NCBI RefSeq assembly: GCF_001269985.1
Contig: NZ_BBZB01000002.1
Span: forward strand, 682,001-746,000
From: Pseudoalteromonas sp. '520P1 No. 423'
Lineage (GTDB): Bacteria > Pseudomonadota > Gammaproteobacteria > Enterobacterales > Alteromonadaceae
Length of the DNA: 64,000 bases
Direction of reading: 5' to 3'
Part shown: positions 52,873 through 62,101 of the stretch, in pieces
Numbering within the stretch: position 1 is the first letter of the stretch
Layout of the letters: each line of letters opens with the position of its first letter
The notes under the pieces: generated by a model
Databases searched by the model: none
What the model saw: only the letters and a program-made list of their open reading frames with translations
Told to the model about the DNA's origin: nothing
Program-made: the position numbers and the translations under genes

Positions 52873-53712
52873 ATGCTGAAATTATCAGCGATACAATTAT
52901 GTTCAGCACCTAATGTAGCAGAAAATCTAATATCAATTGAAAATCAATTAAGTGTCTTGATAGAAAGAGACAAGAAATGTAAGCATATTGTTGCTTTACC
53001 TGAATGCTGTTTATTTTTTGGAGGCAAAGAAACACAACAGCTGAATTTGGCACAGCAAAATGATAGTAAGGAATATTTAACGAAAAGTCTTGCTAGGCTA
53101 GCAAAACAGTATCAAATCACCTTGGTTGCGGGCACAATTCCTGTATTAGCACCTTGCGGTAATAAGTTTTTCAATTCAAGTTGTGTATTTTCACCAAAAG
53201 GTGAAATATTAGGACAATATAATAAGATCCATCTATTTGATGTTACTGTAGATGATAACAAAAACAGCTATTTAGAGTCTCGCTATACACAAGCGGGAGA
53301 CTCTATCACTGTGGTACAAACGCCTGAAACAAATATAGGTTTAACAGTGTGTTTTGATATAAGGTTTCCTTCTTTATTTCAAGAGTTACGCTTACAAGGC
53401 GCTGATATTATAACTGTACCAAGTGCTTTTACTTGTGTGACAGGGAAGGCACATTGGCAGGCATTATTACAAGCTCGTGCCATCGAAAACCAAGTTTATA
53501 TAGTTGCACCTGCACAAGAAGGCATACATAAAAATGGCCGCGAAACTTGGGGGCACAGTATGATAATAAGCCCTTGGGGTGAGATACTTTATTGTTTAGA
53601 GCAAGGTGAGGGGATTATTACAACGGAATTTAAACAAACAGAACTGACTACCATCAGAAAAAACATGCCAATACTGATACAAAATCAATTTAAGACATAT
53701 TTAAAGACGTAA
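52873..53712 (+). CDS. Carbon-nitrogen hydrolase (nitrilase superfamily, Nit-type amidase)
   Basis: A 279-aa nitrilase-fold amidase. The catalytic residues are E44 (ALPEC), K118 (NKIHLFD) and C160 (TVCFDIRFP), plus the substrate-positioning Glu of AIENQVYIVAPAQ. The combination KIHLFDV and CFDIRFPSL is that of the Nit1/Nit2 branch, which includes deaminated glutathione amidase. It would hydrolyse deaminated glutathione to alpha-ketoglutarate and Cys-Gly, a metabolite-repair reaction. CAGGAAA precedes the start. A large inverted repeat lies 40 bases after the stop. Confidence 0.88.
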   Translation: MLKLSAIQLCSAPNVAENLISIENQLSVLIERDKKCKHIVALPECCLFFGGKETQQLNLAQQNDSKEYLTKSLARLAKQYQITLVAGTIPVLAPCGNKFFNSSCVFSPKGEILGQYNKIHLFDVTVDDNKNSYLESRYTQAGDSITVVQTPETNIGLTVCFDIRFPSLFQELRLQGADIITVPSAFTCVTGKAHWQALLQARAIENQVYIVAPAQEGIHKNGRETWGHSMIISPWGEILYCLEQGEGIITTEFKQTELTTIRKNMPILIQNQFKTYLKT

Positions 53713-53749
53713 TAATTACTTACATTTAGCTCTTGCCATTTGTGGTAAA

Positions 53750-53786
53750 TATCACTAAAGTGATATCAAAATGATATCACTTTAGT
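53750..53786. promoter_or_regulatory. Inverted repeat with three TATCACT heptads, candidate RHH operator
   Basis: A perfect 15-bp inverted repeat (53754-53768 with 53772-53786, 3-base loop AAA) contains TGATATCA twice. TATCACT occurs at 53750-53756 and 53775-53781, and in inverse orientation at 53759-53765. Such spaced heptads are what Arc/MetJ/omega-type repressors bind. The downstream pair encodes an RHH protein. It could also act as a terminator for the nitrilase gene, although the T-run is short. Confidence 0.6.
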
Positions 53787-53802
53787 TTTAAGGATGTATA
53801 AA

Positions 53803-54639
53803 ATGAAAGAAAAAGATGGATTCTCACTCAATGGTTATATTGCGGTTTTAAGTATTGTTATAATTTCTATTTTTGCCTTGGCAAGCGCAGTTAACAACCC
53901 TGCCTGGCTATTATTACTAGGTATTGATGCAGCCTGTTTATTAGGTTTATTTATGGTTCAGCCAAACCAAGGGCGCGTATTAATGTTATTCGGCAGTTAT
54001 GTTGGTACTGTTAAAGCGCCAGGGTTAAGATGGACAATTCCTTTTTTTATCCGAAAAAATATATCATTAAGATTAAGAAACTTTGAAAGTAGCCGAATTA
54101 AAGTTAATGATGCTCATGGTAACCCAATAGAAATAGCCACAGTGGTTGTTTGGTCAGTAAAAGATACATACGATGCCACATTTGAAGTTGATGATTACGC
54201 CATGTTTGTGAACATTCAAAGTGAAGCTGCACTGAGAAATATGTCTAGCCGATATCCATATGATCAGCAAGATAGCAAAGAAACAGCATTAAGAAGTGAT
54301 CCTGAAATTGTATCTGAAGCACTCAAAGTTGAAATACAAGATAGATTAAATAAGGCGGGTGTGAAAATTCATGAAGCACGAATAAGTCATTTAGCGTATG
54401 CGCCAGAAATCGCAAGCGCCATGTTACAACGCCAGCAAGCATCTGCGATCATTGCTGCGAGACAAAAAATTGTTGATGGTGCGGTTGGTATGGTAGATAT
54501 GGCACTGACACAATTATCACAACGAGAAATTGTTGAACTCGATGAAGAACGTAAAGCCGCTATGGTGAGTAATTTACTAGTTGTATTATGTAGTGAAAGA
54601 AATACGCAACCTGTTGTTAATGCAGGCTCTCTTTATTAA
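53803..54639 (+). CDS. SPFH/band-7 membrane protein
   Basis: A 278-aa prohibitin/stomatin-like protein. I start at ATG 53803, eight bases after AAGGA; ATG 53794 overlaps that site. Two N-terminal hydrophobic segments ([38 protein letters not shown]) precede the SPFH domain: [40 protein letters not shown] and [20 protein letters not shown], followed by a helical end. SPFH proteins scaffold membrane microdomains. Its constant partner here is a ribbon-helix-helix protein 24 bases downstream. Confidence 0.88.
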   Translation: MKEKDGFSLNGYIAVLSIVIISIFALASAVNNPAWLLLLGIDAACLLGLFMVQPNQGRVLMLFGSYVGTVKAPGLRWTIPFFIRKNISLRLRNFESSRIKVNDAHGNPIEIATVVVWSVKDTYDATFEVDDYAMFVNIQSEAALRNMSSRYPYDQQDSKETALRSDPEIVSEALKVEIQDRLNKAGVKIHEARISHLAYAPEIASAMLQRQQASAIIAARQKIVDGAVGMVDMALTQLSQREIVELDEERKAAMVSNLLVVLCSERNTQPVVNAGSLY

Positions 54640-54663
54640 TGTTTATAAATAAAGGTTTAAATT

Positions 54664-54864
54664 GTGGCCAGTAAAAAAAGCTATCCGCTACGAATTAGCC
54701 CAGATGTTTTAGCCGCAGTGCAAAGATGGGCTGATGATGAGTTAAGAAGTGCCAATGCACAAATAGAATATATATTACGGGATGCCTTAGTTAAATCAGG
54801 GCGAGTAAAAATAGTGCAAAAAGTTATCACTGAACTAGAAGATAAGACACAAGAAAAAGATTAG
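54664..54864 (+). CDS. Arc-like ribbon-helix-helix DNA-binding protein
   Basis: A 66-aa Arc/MetJ-type protein starting at GTG 54664. Its beta strand and two helices are SYPLRISPDVLAAVQRWADD and ELRSANAQIEYILRDALVKS, the canonical RHH length, followed by a short acidic tail. The strand residues (YPLRIS) would contact DNA in the major groove. It follows the SPFH gene by 24 bases; this gene pair recurs in many proteobacteria with unknown function. Autoregulation through the TATCACT repeat is a reasonable inference. Confidence 0.85.
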   Translation: MASKKSYPLRISPDVLAAVQRWADDELRSANAQIEYILRDALVKSGRVKIVQKVITELEDKTQEKD

Positions 54865-54963
54865 TGCTTTAAATCCGCTGAAATTGTTTAATGAATTTAG
54901 TGGACTAACGATAACTACTTACTAAACTTTAAATTAAGGTTTAGTAAGTGATATTTTTAATAT

Positions 54964-55260
54964 ATGCGTAATCTTTTGTTCTTGTTATTTTACTTCTCAT
55001 TTATTGAAACAAGTTTGGCACAGGTCAATACGCTGCCGGTAAAAGCGTCGATAAATCATATCGCGTCAAGTATAAACTGGATGACAGAAGATTACCCACC
55101 TTATAACTATATAGAATCAGGAGAAATTAAAGGCATTTCAGTAACATTAATCAAGAAAATATATTCTAATTTAGATATCCAGCCTGAGTTATTAAATCTA
55201 ACCTTATACCCATGGGCTAGGGCGTATAAAACATTACAACAATTTAACCAGACTCAGTAG
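54964..55260 (+). pseudogene. Truncated periplasmic solute-binding protein (SBP_bac_3 type)
   Basis: ATG 54964 gives a signal peptide (MRNLLFLLFYFSFIETSLA) and the first lobe of a family-3 binding protein: WMTEDYPPYNYIESGEIKG, ISVTLIKKIYSNLDIQPELL and LYPWARAYKTLQQF. It ends at TAG 55258-55260 after 98 codons, where related proteins have about 250 residues. The end of the convergent TonB receptor starts nine bases later, so a deletion probably removed the rest. Confidence 0.7.
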
Positions 55261-55268
55261 AGGTTTAA

Positions 55269-58091
55269 CTAAAACTGATATTTCACACCTAAATAATAAT
55301 AAGCACCATTAAATCCAAAAGGGGCTGAACGTCGAGAGTAGGTAAAAACGCCTTCACTACTGACTACAATATTACCTTCACTGTCAATTATCGTACCCGC
55401 ATGAGAGTTACCTATTTTATTTTTATCTGGGTAAATATCAAAAATATTATTTCCGCCAATGCTAAATGACAAATTTGCATTAACTTGGTAATTGACTTGT
55501 AAATCAGTCAGTATTTTTTCTCCGTAGGTTTGCGTGCCGCCATCTATTACAGTGTATTCCCCGTAACGGTTAAATGCTAAATTGAATGTAAAATCATCTA
55601 CTTGGTATAATGTATTGAGGCTAACTCTATCTTTTGGCTGCCACTGAGTGATAATAGAAATAGACTGCTGCGAAAAAATATCTTTAGGTTCGATATTACC
55701 TAGCGCACTATTTTGTGGTGTAAATACATTATCAACTTGCGTATCTGTGAAATTTGCAGCAAAAGTTAAATCTAAATTACCATAGAGAAGTGGAGCATTA
55801 TAAGTTGCAATAATATCTACACCATGTGTATGTGTATCTGCACCATTTAAAAAAAATTGTGCAGCACTTACACCTGAGGTTTTTAAAGTTGTATCTAATG
55901 TTGATGATAAACCTTGGCCTAATGAATTACTTAATACAATGCGATCGTCGATATAAATAGAATAAAAATCGATTGTGAAATCAATTAAATTATTAACTTT
56001 AAGCACCGAACCTAAACTAAAATTAGTCGCTTCTTCTTCTTTTAATTGTGGAATTAATAACGCTTTAGCTAAAAAGCTGTCATTTCTAAATATACCAATT
56101 TGTTGAGCTGATTGGTCACCGCCATCAGAATTACTAAAAAATTGTGTGCTGATATTATCAGTATAAAGCTGTTGCATTGAGGGGGCTCTAAACCCTGAAC
56201 TGGCAGCACCGCGTATTGAAACTTTATCAGAAACACTCCAATTAGCAGCCAGTTTAAAGTTGGTACTTTGACCAAACTCTTTGTAATCATCGAATCTTAG
56301 CGCACTGCTCAAAAGCAATTTTGGCGTTATTTGTGTTTCTATATCTGTATAAAAAGAAACAACATCTCTTATTTCATTAACGGCTTGCCCTGGTGCTGTG
56401 CCAATAAAACCTTGAGTGCCAGCTAAAGCGTCAGTTTTAAATAGGCTATTTCCTAAATTATCTGTATCAAAGTCTTTATAAGCATATTCATCGCCGGGAA
56501 GTACTTTAAACTCATCGGTTCTAAATTCAGCTCCCATTGCCAAAGAAAGAAAATCAAATTCATGGATAAAATCGAAATTGATTGTTCTCAAACTCAGTGA
56601 TAACCCATACGCATATGCTTCGTTTGGTAGGCTTTGTCTTATTTTTTGTGCTGTTAAGTTTGAGGTATATTGCAGTGCGTTAGCATATGAAGCATTGATT
56701 GAATCGCGCGTTGTATAATCTATGGTGTTTTCACCATAGGTATAAGATAGGTCAATAAACGAATTATTACTAAAGGTATTTTGATAACCGAAATTATATG
56801 AAACATCTTTAATTGCTGAATTGATTTTAGGTAAAAATCCAGAAGGAATAACAGCATCATTATCCTGTAATTTGGGGTTAGAACTTTGATTCGCGTTGTG
56901 CCTAAAAAAAGCAGCTGATTCATTATCCCGATGAGAATAAGTAACAAAACCATAAAACTCTCCTTGATCGACTTCATAAGCAGAGTTTATCGTAAGCCCT
57001 ATTTGTTTTGTGTCAGTATCACCAATCCGAAAGGTTTTTCTGGGAGCATTATGCTCTCGAAAATTGTTTGAAAGTTTAATATTAGCATTAATGGAAGAGC
57101 AACCTTCAAATTGACACGAACCATGTAAACCAGCGCGGTTAGTTGGTTTCGCATTTTTTATATCTAAAGTAGCAGTTAAAAAACCAGAATCATTTAAATT
57201 AAAGCCTCTAGATAAAGTAAGATTGATATTATCGCCATCACCTAAGGTATACTTTCCTAAAGTTAAACCAGATATGCCACCTTGTGAAATATCATTTAGA
57301 ACAATATTAATTACACCTGCGATAGCATCAGAGCCATATTGTGCGGCAGCCCCATCCCTTAAAACCTCAATTCTTTTTATTGCTGATACAGGTATCGCAT
57401 TGATATCTGTACCTGCAGTGCCGCGACCAACAGTAGGATTAATATGTATTAAGCTTGCTTGGTGGCGTCTTTTGCCATTTATCAGTACTAAAGTTTGATC
57501 TGGTCCTAAACCTCTGAGTGTTACGGGGCGAAGTGCGTCGGTACCATCACTAATGGCAGAGTTGGAAAAGTTAAAAGAGGGGGCAATAGTTTGCAATATT
57601 TTACCAAGTTCAGTTTGACCAGTATGGTTCAAAATATCATTTGTTAAAATATCTACCGGAACAGGTAAGTCATCGGCTGAACGCCCGGCGACTCGGCTAC
57701 CAATAATTGATATTTTCTCAGTTGGTTCGACTTCTTCTATTATTTTACTTGCAGCAACTGGAATTGTTTTCAGAATATCATTCATTTGCGCTATTTTATC
57801 ATCAGCACTAATGGTCACCTTGCCTGTATCTGTGATTTGTGCACGTAAGCCTGAGTGTAATAAAAGTTGGTTTAGACCTGCTGCAAAAGAGTAAAAGCCA
57901 TGAATGTCATTAGCATGATATTGTTTAGTTAATTCAAAAGAAAAAAGAATGGTTTGGTTTGATTGTTTGGCAAAGGAAATTAAAGCTTTATCGGCACGTT
58001 GCTTTTTTATGTCAAACTTTAGCATGGTTTGTGCAAAACATGCGGGAGCAGCAAAAATTAAAATTAAAAAAAATTTAATTTTAAGTTGCAT
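55269..58091 (-). CDS. TonB-dependent receptor with N-terminal STN signalling domain
   Basis: A 940-aa outer-membrane receptor. I start at 58091 (MQLKIKFFLILIFAAPACFA, a signal peptide) and not at the upstream ATG that adds 19 residues. An STN (secretin/TonB N-terminal) domain spans about residues 24-95, the plug 125-245 (IGSRVAGRSADDLPVPVDIL, RGLGPDQTLVLINGKRRHQA, IEVLRDGAAAQYGSDAIAGV), and a large barrel the rest, ending YLGVKYQF. The QYGSDAIAGVINI plug resembles receptors for larger organic substrates. STN plus the upstream FecR and FecI indicate transmembrane signalling. Its ligand is unknown. Confidence 0.88.
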   Translation of the reverse strand: MQLKIKFFLILIFAAPACFAQTMLKFDIKKQRADKALISFAKQSNQTILFSFELTKQYHANDIHGFYSFAAGLNQLLLHSGLRAQITDTGKVTISADDKIAQMNDILKTIPVAASKIIEEVEPTEKISIIGSRVAGRSADDLPVPVDILTNDILNHTGQTELGKILQTIAPSFNFSNSAISDGTDALRPVTLRGLGPDQTLVLINGKRRHQASLIHINPTVGRGTAGTDINAIPVSAIKRIEVLRDGAAAQYGSDAIAGVINIVLNDISQGGISGLTLGKYTLGDGDNINLTLSRGFNLNDSGFLTATLDIKNAKPTNRAGLHGSCQFEGCSSINANIKLSNNFREHNAPRKTFRIGDTDTKQIGLTINSAYEVDQGEFYGFVTYSHRDNESAAFFRHNANQSSNPKLQDNDAVIPSGFLPKINSAIKDVSYNFGYQNTFSNNSFIDLSYTYGENTIDYTTRDSINASYANALQYTSNLTAQKIRQSLPNEAYAYGLSLSLRTINFDFIHEFDFLSLAMGAEFRTDEFKVLPGDEYAYKDFDTDNLGNSLFKTDALAGTQGFIGTAPGQAVNEIRDVVSFYTDIETQITPKLLLSSALRFDDYKEFGQSTNFKLAANWSVSDKVSIRGAASSGFRAPSMQQLYTDNISTQFFSNSDGGDQSAQQIGIFRNDSFLAKALLIPQLKEEEATNFSLGSVLKVNNLIDFTIDFYSIYIDDRIVLSNSLGQGLSSTLDTTLKTSGVSAAQFFLNGADTHTHGVDIIATYNAPLLYGNLDLTFAANFTDTQVDNVFTPQNSALGNIEPKDIFSQQSISIITQWQPKDRVSLNTLYQVDDFTFNLAFNRYGEYTVIDGGTQTYGEKILTDLQVNYQVNANLSFSIGGNNIFDIYPDKNKIGNSHAGTIIDSEGNIVVSSEGVFTYSRRSAPFGFNGAYYYLGVKYQF

Positions 58092-58300
58092 AAAAAAGGT
58101 ATAGATATGAGATTTGCATACAATAGCGTTTAAAATACTAAATAGCAAAAAAGCCTCAAGAGTTTAATTATTATTTGTAATTAATAATCTATGAAAATGG
58201 CATAAAATGCTAGAGGTACAAAAGTAAATAACCTGTAAAGTTACAAAAACACTTCATCATTTTTAAAATGAGAGTAACGCTGGCTTTACAATGGGGTATT

Positions 58301-59356
58301 CTAAACCCCGATTGTACTCAATTGTATTGTTTTGTTTGGTAATTTTATAAACTGAATATTTAAATTATCAGAAAGTGATTGGAGTAGAGTTTCGATGTCT
58401 CCAGATTTAAAATAACCAGAAATTTTTAAATCTGATAAATTATTATCAGTAAATTCAAACTGAATATCATTATATCGAGATACTTCGTTTAAAGCTGTAT
58501 TTAAAGGTGTAGCGTCAAAAATAAGCATGCCTTGCTGCCACGAAAGCTCTTTTTGAATTTGATCCAACGAAATTTTACTTATTTGAGTATTGTGAGTAAC
58601 GAGTGATTTTTCACCCGAATTAACAACCAAACCCGCTAGTTTATTATGCTCTAAGCTTTTAAGGTTAGATATAATATTATCTAACCTTTGGTCGATAGTA
58701 TTCGTATCACTGATCAAAACTTTTCCTTCAGTAACAACTAACTCTAAGTTATTGGTATCATTCTTCTGGACATTAAAAATAGTGCCTAGCGCTGTGAAAG
58801 ATTGATCTTCAACACTGACCGTAAATGGTCTATCTTTATCTTTGGCAACATCAAACCGAGCTTCACCTTTTAATAAAGAAATTTGCCTATGATTTTCTGT
58901 AAAAGCGACTTGGATTTGGCTATTAGTATTTAATCTAATACTTGTACCATCAGTTAATGAAAAACTGACTTGCTCACCAATTTTTGTTTGGTAATCTTTA
59001 ATTTTTGCAATATGTTGACTTGAAGTTATAAATGGCAATGAAATATCAGTAAAGATTAAAGAAGCACTAGTTAGCATGATGACTGCAAAACTTGCTGCTA
59101 TAGCAATTGGCGCAAAACGTTTTTGTTTACTTTTAGTTTCTAAAGGAAATAAATCACTTAGTTCATTTAAAACCGACAAATCATCCCAAAGTTTAGCTAA
59201 ATTAAACAAAGCATTTCTATGCGCGTCTGATTCTTTTAACCAAATTGACAGTGTTTTTTGTTCATCAGCTGTTAAACCTCGATCCATGCGACTGATCCAA
59301 AGGCTGGCATGCTCTTGAATTGTTTGCTTACTGTTGAATTTGGTGACTTTTGCCAT
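58301..59356 (-). CDS. FecR-like anti-sigma regulator
   Basis: A 351-aa protein. The N-terminal cytoplasmic part has the DUF4880 sigma-binding motif (EHASLWISRMDRGLTADEQK, WLKESDAHRNALFNLAKLWD), then one membrane helix (FAPIAIAASFAVIMLTSASL), the periplasmic FecR domain (QKIGEQVSFSLTDGTSIRLN, LLKGEARFDVAKDKDRPFTV) and a C-terminal DUF4974 end (FEFTDNNLSDLKISGYFKS) that resembles STN domains. It would relay the receptor's signal to the ECF sigma factor. Its ATG directly follows the sigma gene's TAA, indicating coupling. Confidence 0.9.
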   Translation of the reverse strand: MAKVTKFNSKQTIQEHASLWISRMDRGLTADEQKTLSIWLKESDAHRNALFNLAKLWDDLSVLNELSDLFPLETKSKQKRFAPIAIAASFAVIMLTSASLIFTDISLPFITSSQHIAKIKDYQTKIGEQVSFSLTDGTSIRLNTNSQIQVAFTENHRQISLLKGEARFDVAKDKDRPFTVSVEDQSFTALGTIFNVQKNDTNNLELVVTEGKVLISDTNTIDQRLDNIISNLKSLEHNKLAGLVVNSGEKSLVTHNTQISKISLDQIQKELSWQQGMLIFDATPLNTALNEVSRYNDIQFEFTDNNLSDLKISGYFKSGDIETLLQSLSDNLNIQFIKLPNKTIQLSTIGV

Positions 59357-59920
59357 TTATGTACTCTTTTTACCTTTAGATAATGTTGAATAACTAGCCA
59401 TTTTATCATTCGCTTGCTTTTCTTTCCTTGCCATATATTCAGAACAAGTAAGAAGCCCTTTTGCTACGTGTTTTTCAATAGTACTTTCACTTAAATTTAA
59501 ATAATCAGCTATTTCACGTTGGCTTAAGCCATATACTTTTTTAAGAATAAAAGCTTTTTTAACACTTCCTTGTAATTGATCTGTCGCTTTACAAAATAAT
59601 AAAAAACGTTCTTTGCTTTCAAATTCGTTTTCAAAATTCTGTGTTATTAATTGGACAGGTGGCTCGCAAGAATCCTCTAGTGAATCTTTATATTTATTAT
59701 CCCATTTTTGAACGTGATTAAGCGCGAGGTTTTTTGCAGTCTTTAACATGTAGCTACGGGCATATTGTATTTCTTGTTTTAAATCTGCTTCGTAGCTCTT
59801 TATGAAAGTTTCTTGAACAATATCTTCGATATCTTCAGGGCGGACTATTCGGCTAATGTAGTAACGAATATTGGCTGAATAATTGATAAAAATGTCAGTT
59901 ATTTTATTTCCTTTAGCCAT
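59357..59920 (-). CDS. FecI-like ECF sigma factor
   Basis: A 187-aa sigma-70 of the ECF group. Region 2 is FINYSANIRYYISRIVRPED, DIVQETFIKSYEAD; region 4 is KKAFILKKVYGLSQREIADY, LNLSESTIEKHVAKGLLTCS. The IEKHVAKGL signature is typical of FecI-type factors, and the Lys-rich C-terminal tail is an addition of about 25 residues. It is divergent from the exported hypothetical at 60115 and upstream of fecR and the STN receptor (receptor about 210 bases further), all on the minus strand. Confidence 0.9.
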   Translation of the reverse strand: MAKGNKITDIFINYSANIRYYISRIVRPEDIEDIVQETFIKSYEADLKQEIQYARSYMLKTAKNLALNHVQKWDNKYKDSLEDSCEPPVQLITQNFENEFESKERFLLFCKATDQLQGSVKKAFILKKVYGLSQREIADYLNLSESTIEKHVAKGLLTCSEYMARKEKQANDKMASYSTLSKGKKST

Positions 59921-60114
59921 AAACCTTTTACTTTTTATTTGTTATGAAAAGCCAGTGTAGATCGAATTTTGTGAGAGCTCAATAATAAATAAATAATTTC
60001 CAACTTAGATAATACACGCTTTGAAGATAGCCTATTGATTATGGATAAGTTAAAATATGTATTTTATGATTGAAATTTAATGAAAGTTTAATAATTTTCT
60101 GTTCAAGGTGACTT

Positions 60115-60582
60115 TTGCGTCGTTTATTTATATTTTTAACATGTTGTTTTTTCCCCCTCCACACAGTTAATGCAGTAGAAGTAGAAAAGTTTTCAGGTAG
60201 CACCGTTTATCACTCTCAAAATGTTGTAAAAGAACGCTCTGGTGCCTCTGTTATATCTAATGATAATTCAATCATACGCGTGCTTCTTCAAAATGATACT
60301 AAATTACCTACATTTGAAGTTAATTGCGCAAAAGACCATCAGAATATTACTTTAACAATTTCGAAAGGCTCGATTAAGCAGCAATTAAATGGCAAAACTA
60401 TGAGTGCTGAGGTTAATTATGGTGGCAGAGCTTTCAAAATTAAGGTTTTTGGTACAATTACTGATACCGGTAATTCTGAATTAATACTTGATAATAAAAT
60501 AGATCAATCAGCAACAATAAATTCAACTATAGAAGCATTTAAAACACTATATGCAATTGCTGATAAAGGCATAGGGTGGTGA
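60115..60582 (+). CDS. Hypothetical exported protein (155 aa)
   Basis: I do not recognise the family. AAGGTGA lies six bases before the TTG start at 60115. A signal peptide (RRLFIFLTCCFFPLHTVNA) is followed by VEVEKFSGSTVYHSQNVVKE and strand-rich sequence (TFEVNCAKDHQNITLTISKG, YGGRAFKIKVFGTITDTGNS), one Cys only in the mature part, and a C-terminal helix. It is probably periplasmic. Divergence from the FecI-like gene suggests control by the same signal, but there is no direct evidence. Confidence 0.65.
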   Translation: MRRLFIFLTCCFFPLHTVNAVEVEKFSGSTVYHSQNVVKERSGASVISNDNSIIRVLLQNDTKLPTFEVNCAKDHQNITLTISKGSIKQQLNGKTMSAEVNYGGRAFKIKVFGTITDTGNSELILDNKIDQSATINSTIEAFKTLYAIADKGIGW

Positions 60583-60721
60583 AATGCAGATAAAGCTTAA
60601 TAATAAAACAAGTATTATAAATCTTACAGGCATGAGTAACGTGAGTAATATTTATGAATCTAAATGTGAAAATTATCAAAGTCACTAAATCACACAACTT
60701 AAACAGTTTCACGGAATTACA

Positions 60722-61135
60722 ATGTTAGAAATTTCAAATACAGTCATATTATCAGAGTGGGAAATTGAGTTAAGTGCTATTCGAGCTCAAGGCAATGGTG
60801 GTCAAAGAGTTAATAAAGTGGCAACCGCTATCCATTTAAGGTTTGATATAAAAAGATCAACTTTACCTTCAGTATATAAAGAAAGGCTGCTAAAACTCAC
60901 AGACAGTCGTATTACCTCTGACGGCGTAATTATTATCAAAGCGCAATCGTTTAGAACCCAGGAGATGAATAAAGATGATGCACTAAAACGCTTAAAAGAG
61001 ATCGTTTTATCGGCAATGGTAGTGCAAAAATCAAGACGAGCAACAAAACCAAGCCGTAACTCACAACGTAAACGTATGGATAGTAAAACGAAAAAGGGCA
61101 ATACTAAAACTTTACGAGGTAAAGTGAAGTTTTAA
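60722..61135 (+). CDS. arfB: Alternative ribosome-rescue factor ArfB (YaeJ)
   Basis: A 137-aa class-I release factor-like protein. The catalytic motif is GNGGQRVNK (GGQ at about residues 26-28), embedded in IRAQGNGGQRVNKVATAIHL. The C-terminal tail is highly basic (VQKSRRATKPSRNSQRKRMD, KTKKGNTKTLRGKVKF) and, as in E. coli ArfB, would enter the empty mRNA channel. It releases nascent peptides from stalled non-stop ribosomes. A short open frame of about 34 codons (60584-60688) precedes it but looks non-functional. The length is normal for the family. Confidence 0.92.
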   Translation: MLEISNTVILSEWEIELSAIRAQGNGGQRVNKVATAIHLRFDIKRSTLPSVYKERLLKLTDSRITSDGVIIIKAQSFRTQEMNKDDALKRLKEIVLSAMVVQKSRRATKPSRNSQRKRMDSKTKKGNTKTLRGKVKF

Positions 61136-61136
61136 T

Positions 61137-61875
61137 CTACTTGGTGTTTCCATGGGTTACACCTTTGATAGCTAACCGGCTGAGTGCCTCAAGCTCGACC
61201 TCGTAATTATCTACTATGATGCTTTCAGTTACCTCTAAAAATATCTTATTCTTAGTGATGTTAAGTTCTGCTACTTTTGTTAAAAAGAGATCGGTGAACT
61301 CTGAAAATTTGAGTACATAAGGACTGATATAAATAGATAAAGTGATATCTATTCCTTGATTATACCAAGCCACCCAATCAGTGGAGGCTTTATCAATCAC
61401 ATTCAATGTGAGGTGAAATATTAAATCTGTTTCTTCAGATTTATCAATAAATTTATCAGGGGATATGAGGCCAAGGCTAGGGTGTTGTAATCTACAAAGT
61501 GCTTCTACACATACCAATTTACGATTTCTTAATTTCACTTGGGGCTGATAGAAAACTTCAATATCATCATTTTCAAGTGCGCGTATAATTTCATAAATCT
61601 ATAATTGTTGGGTTTCACTTTTTAATTCAGGGAGCTTGTTTTTACCTACTAAAGTAAAAATATGCTCAAAATCTTTTAGGTCGATAGGTTTATGTATGCT
61701 ACCAACAAAATTTAAATTATATTTATTGGCTAGATCTTCCACACTTTGAATTATTTTGGTTGAAGCACCACTAACAATAACGACATAACCCTGAAACTTA
61801 CAAGCTGCGATATTTTTAATAACTGAACACCATCCATACCAAGCATGTTTAAATCTAAAAAAATCATATTAACAC
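61137..61875 (-). pseudogene. REC-EAL response regulator remnant
   Basis: From about 61875 leftward the frames give a receiver part (IFLDLNMLGMDGVQLLK with the phospho-acceptor Asp, then after a frameshift NIAACKFQGYVVIVSGASTK, EHIFTLVGKNKLPELKSETQ), an in-frame TAG near 61600, then an EAL domain start (YEIIRALENDDIEVFYQPQV, KLRNRKLVCVEALCRLQHPS) that ends at 61137 after EVTESIIVDNYEVELEALSR. The second half of EAL and the receiver's N-terminus are missing. The 61137-61538 stretch alone is still open but lacks the catalytic core. Confidence 0.8.
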
Positions 61876-62101
61876 CAAAAGCGTAGAATTAAATATATAA
61901 ATGTCAAAATCACAATATATAAAATGATCATAAAGACGATATATTTTATAATTGTTAATATCAGGATAGTTTTGTCTTGCTGCGGCAATAAATCTTCAAG
62001 CAGTTTCGTTACATACAGATTGACACCGGTGTCAATTGTGTTTATTGTTAACCTATCTGCACAATAGTGCATTACTTAGCTTTGTTAATAAGAGAATAAT
62101 C

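Noticed and set aside
60584-60688. Short frame of 34 codons between the secreted orphan and arfB
   Set aside because: There is no ribosome site and no recognisable protein feature.
61869-62072. Minus-strand frame of 67 codons upstream of zwf
   Set aside because: It has one hydrophobic stretch but no ribosome site and covers the zwf promoter region; too weak to call a gene.
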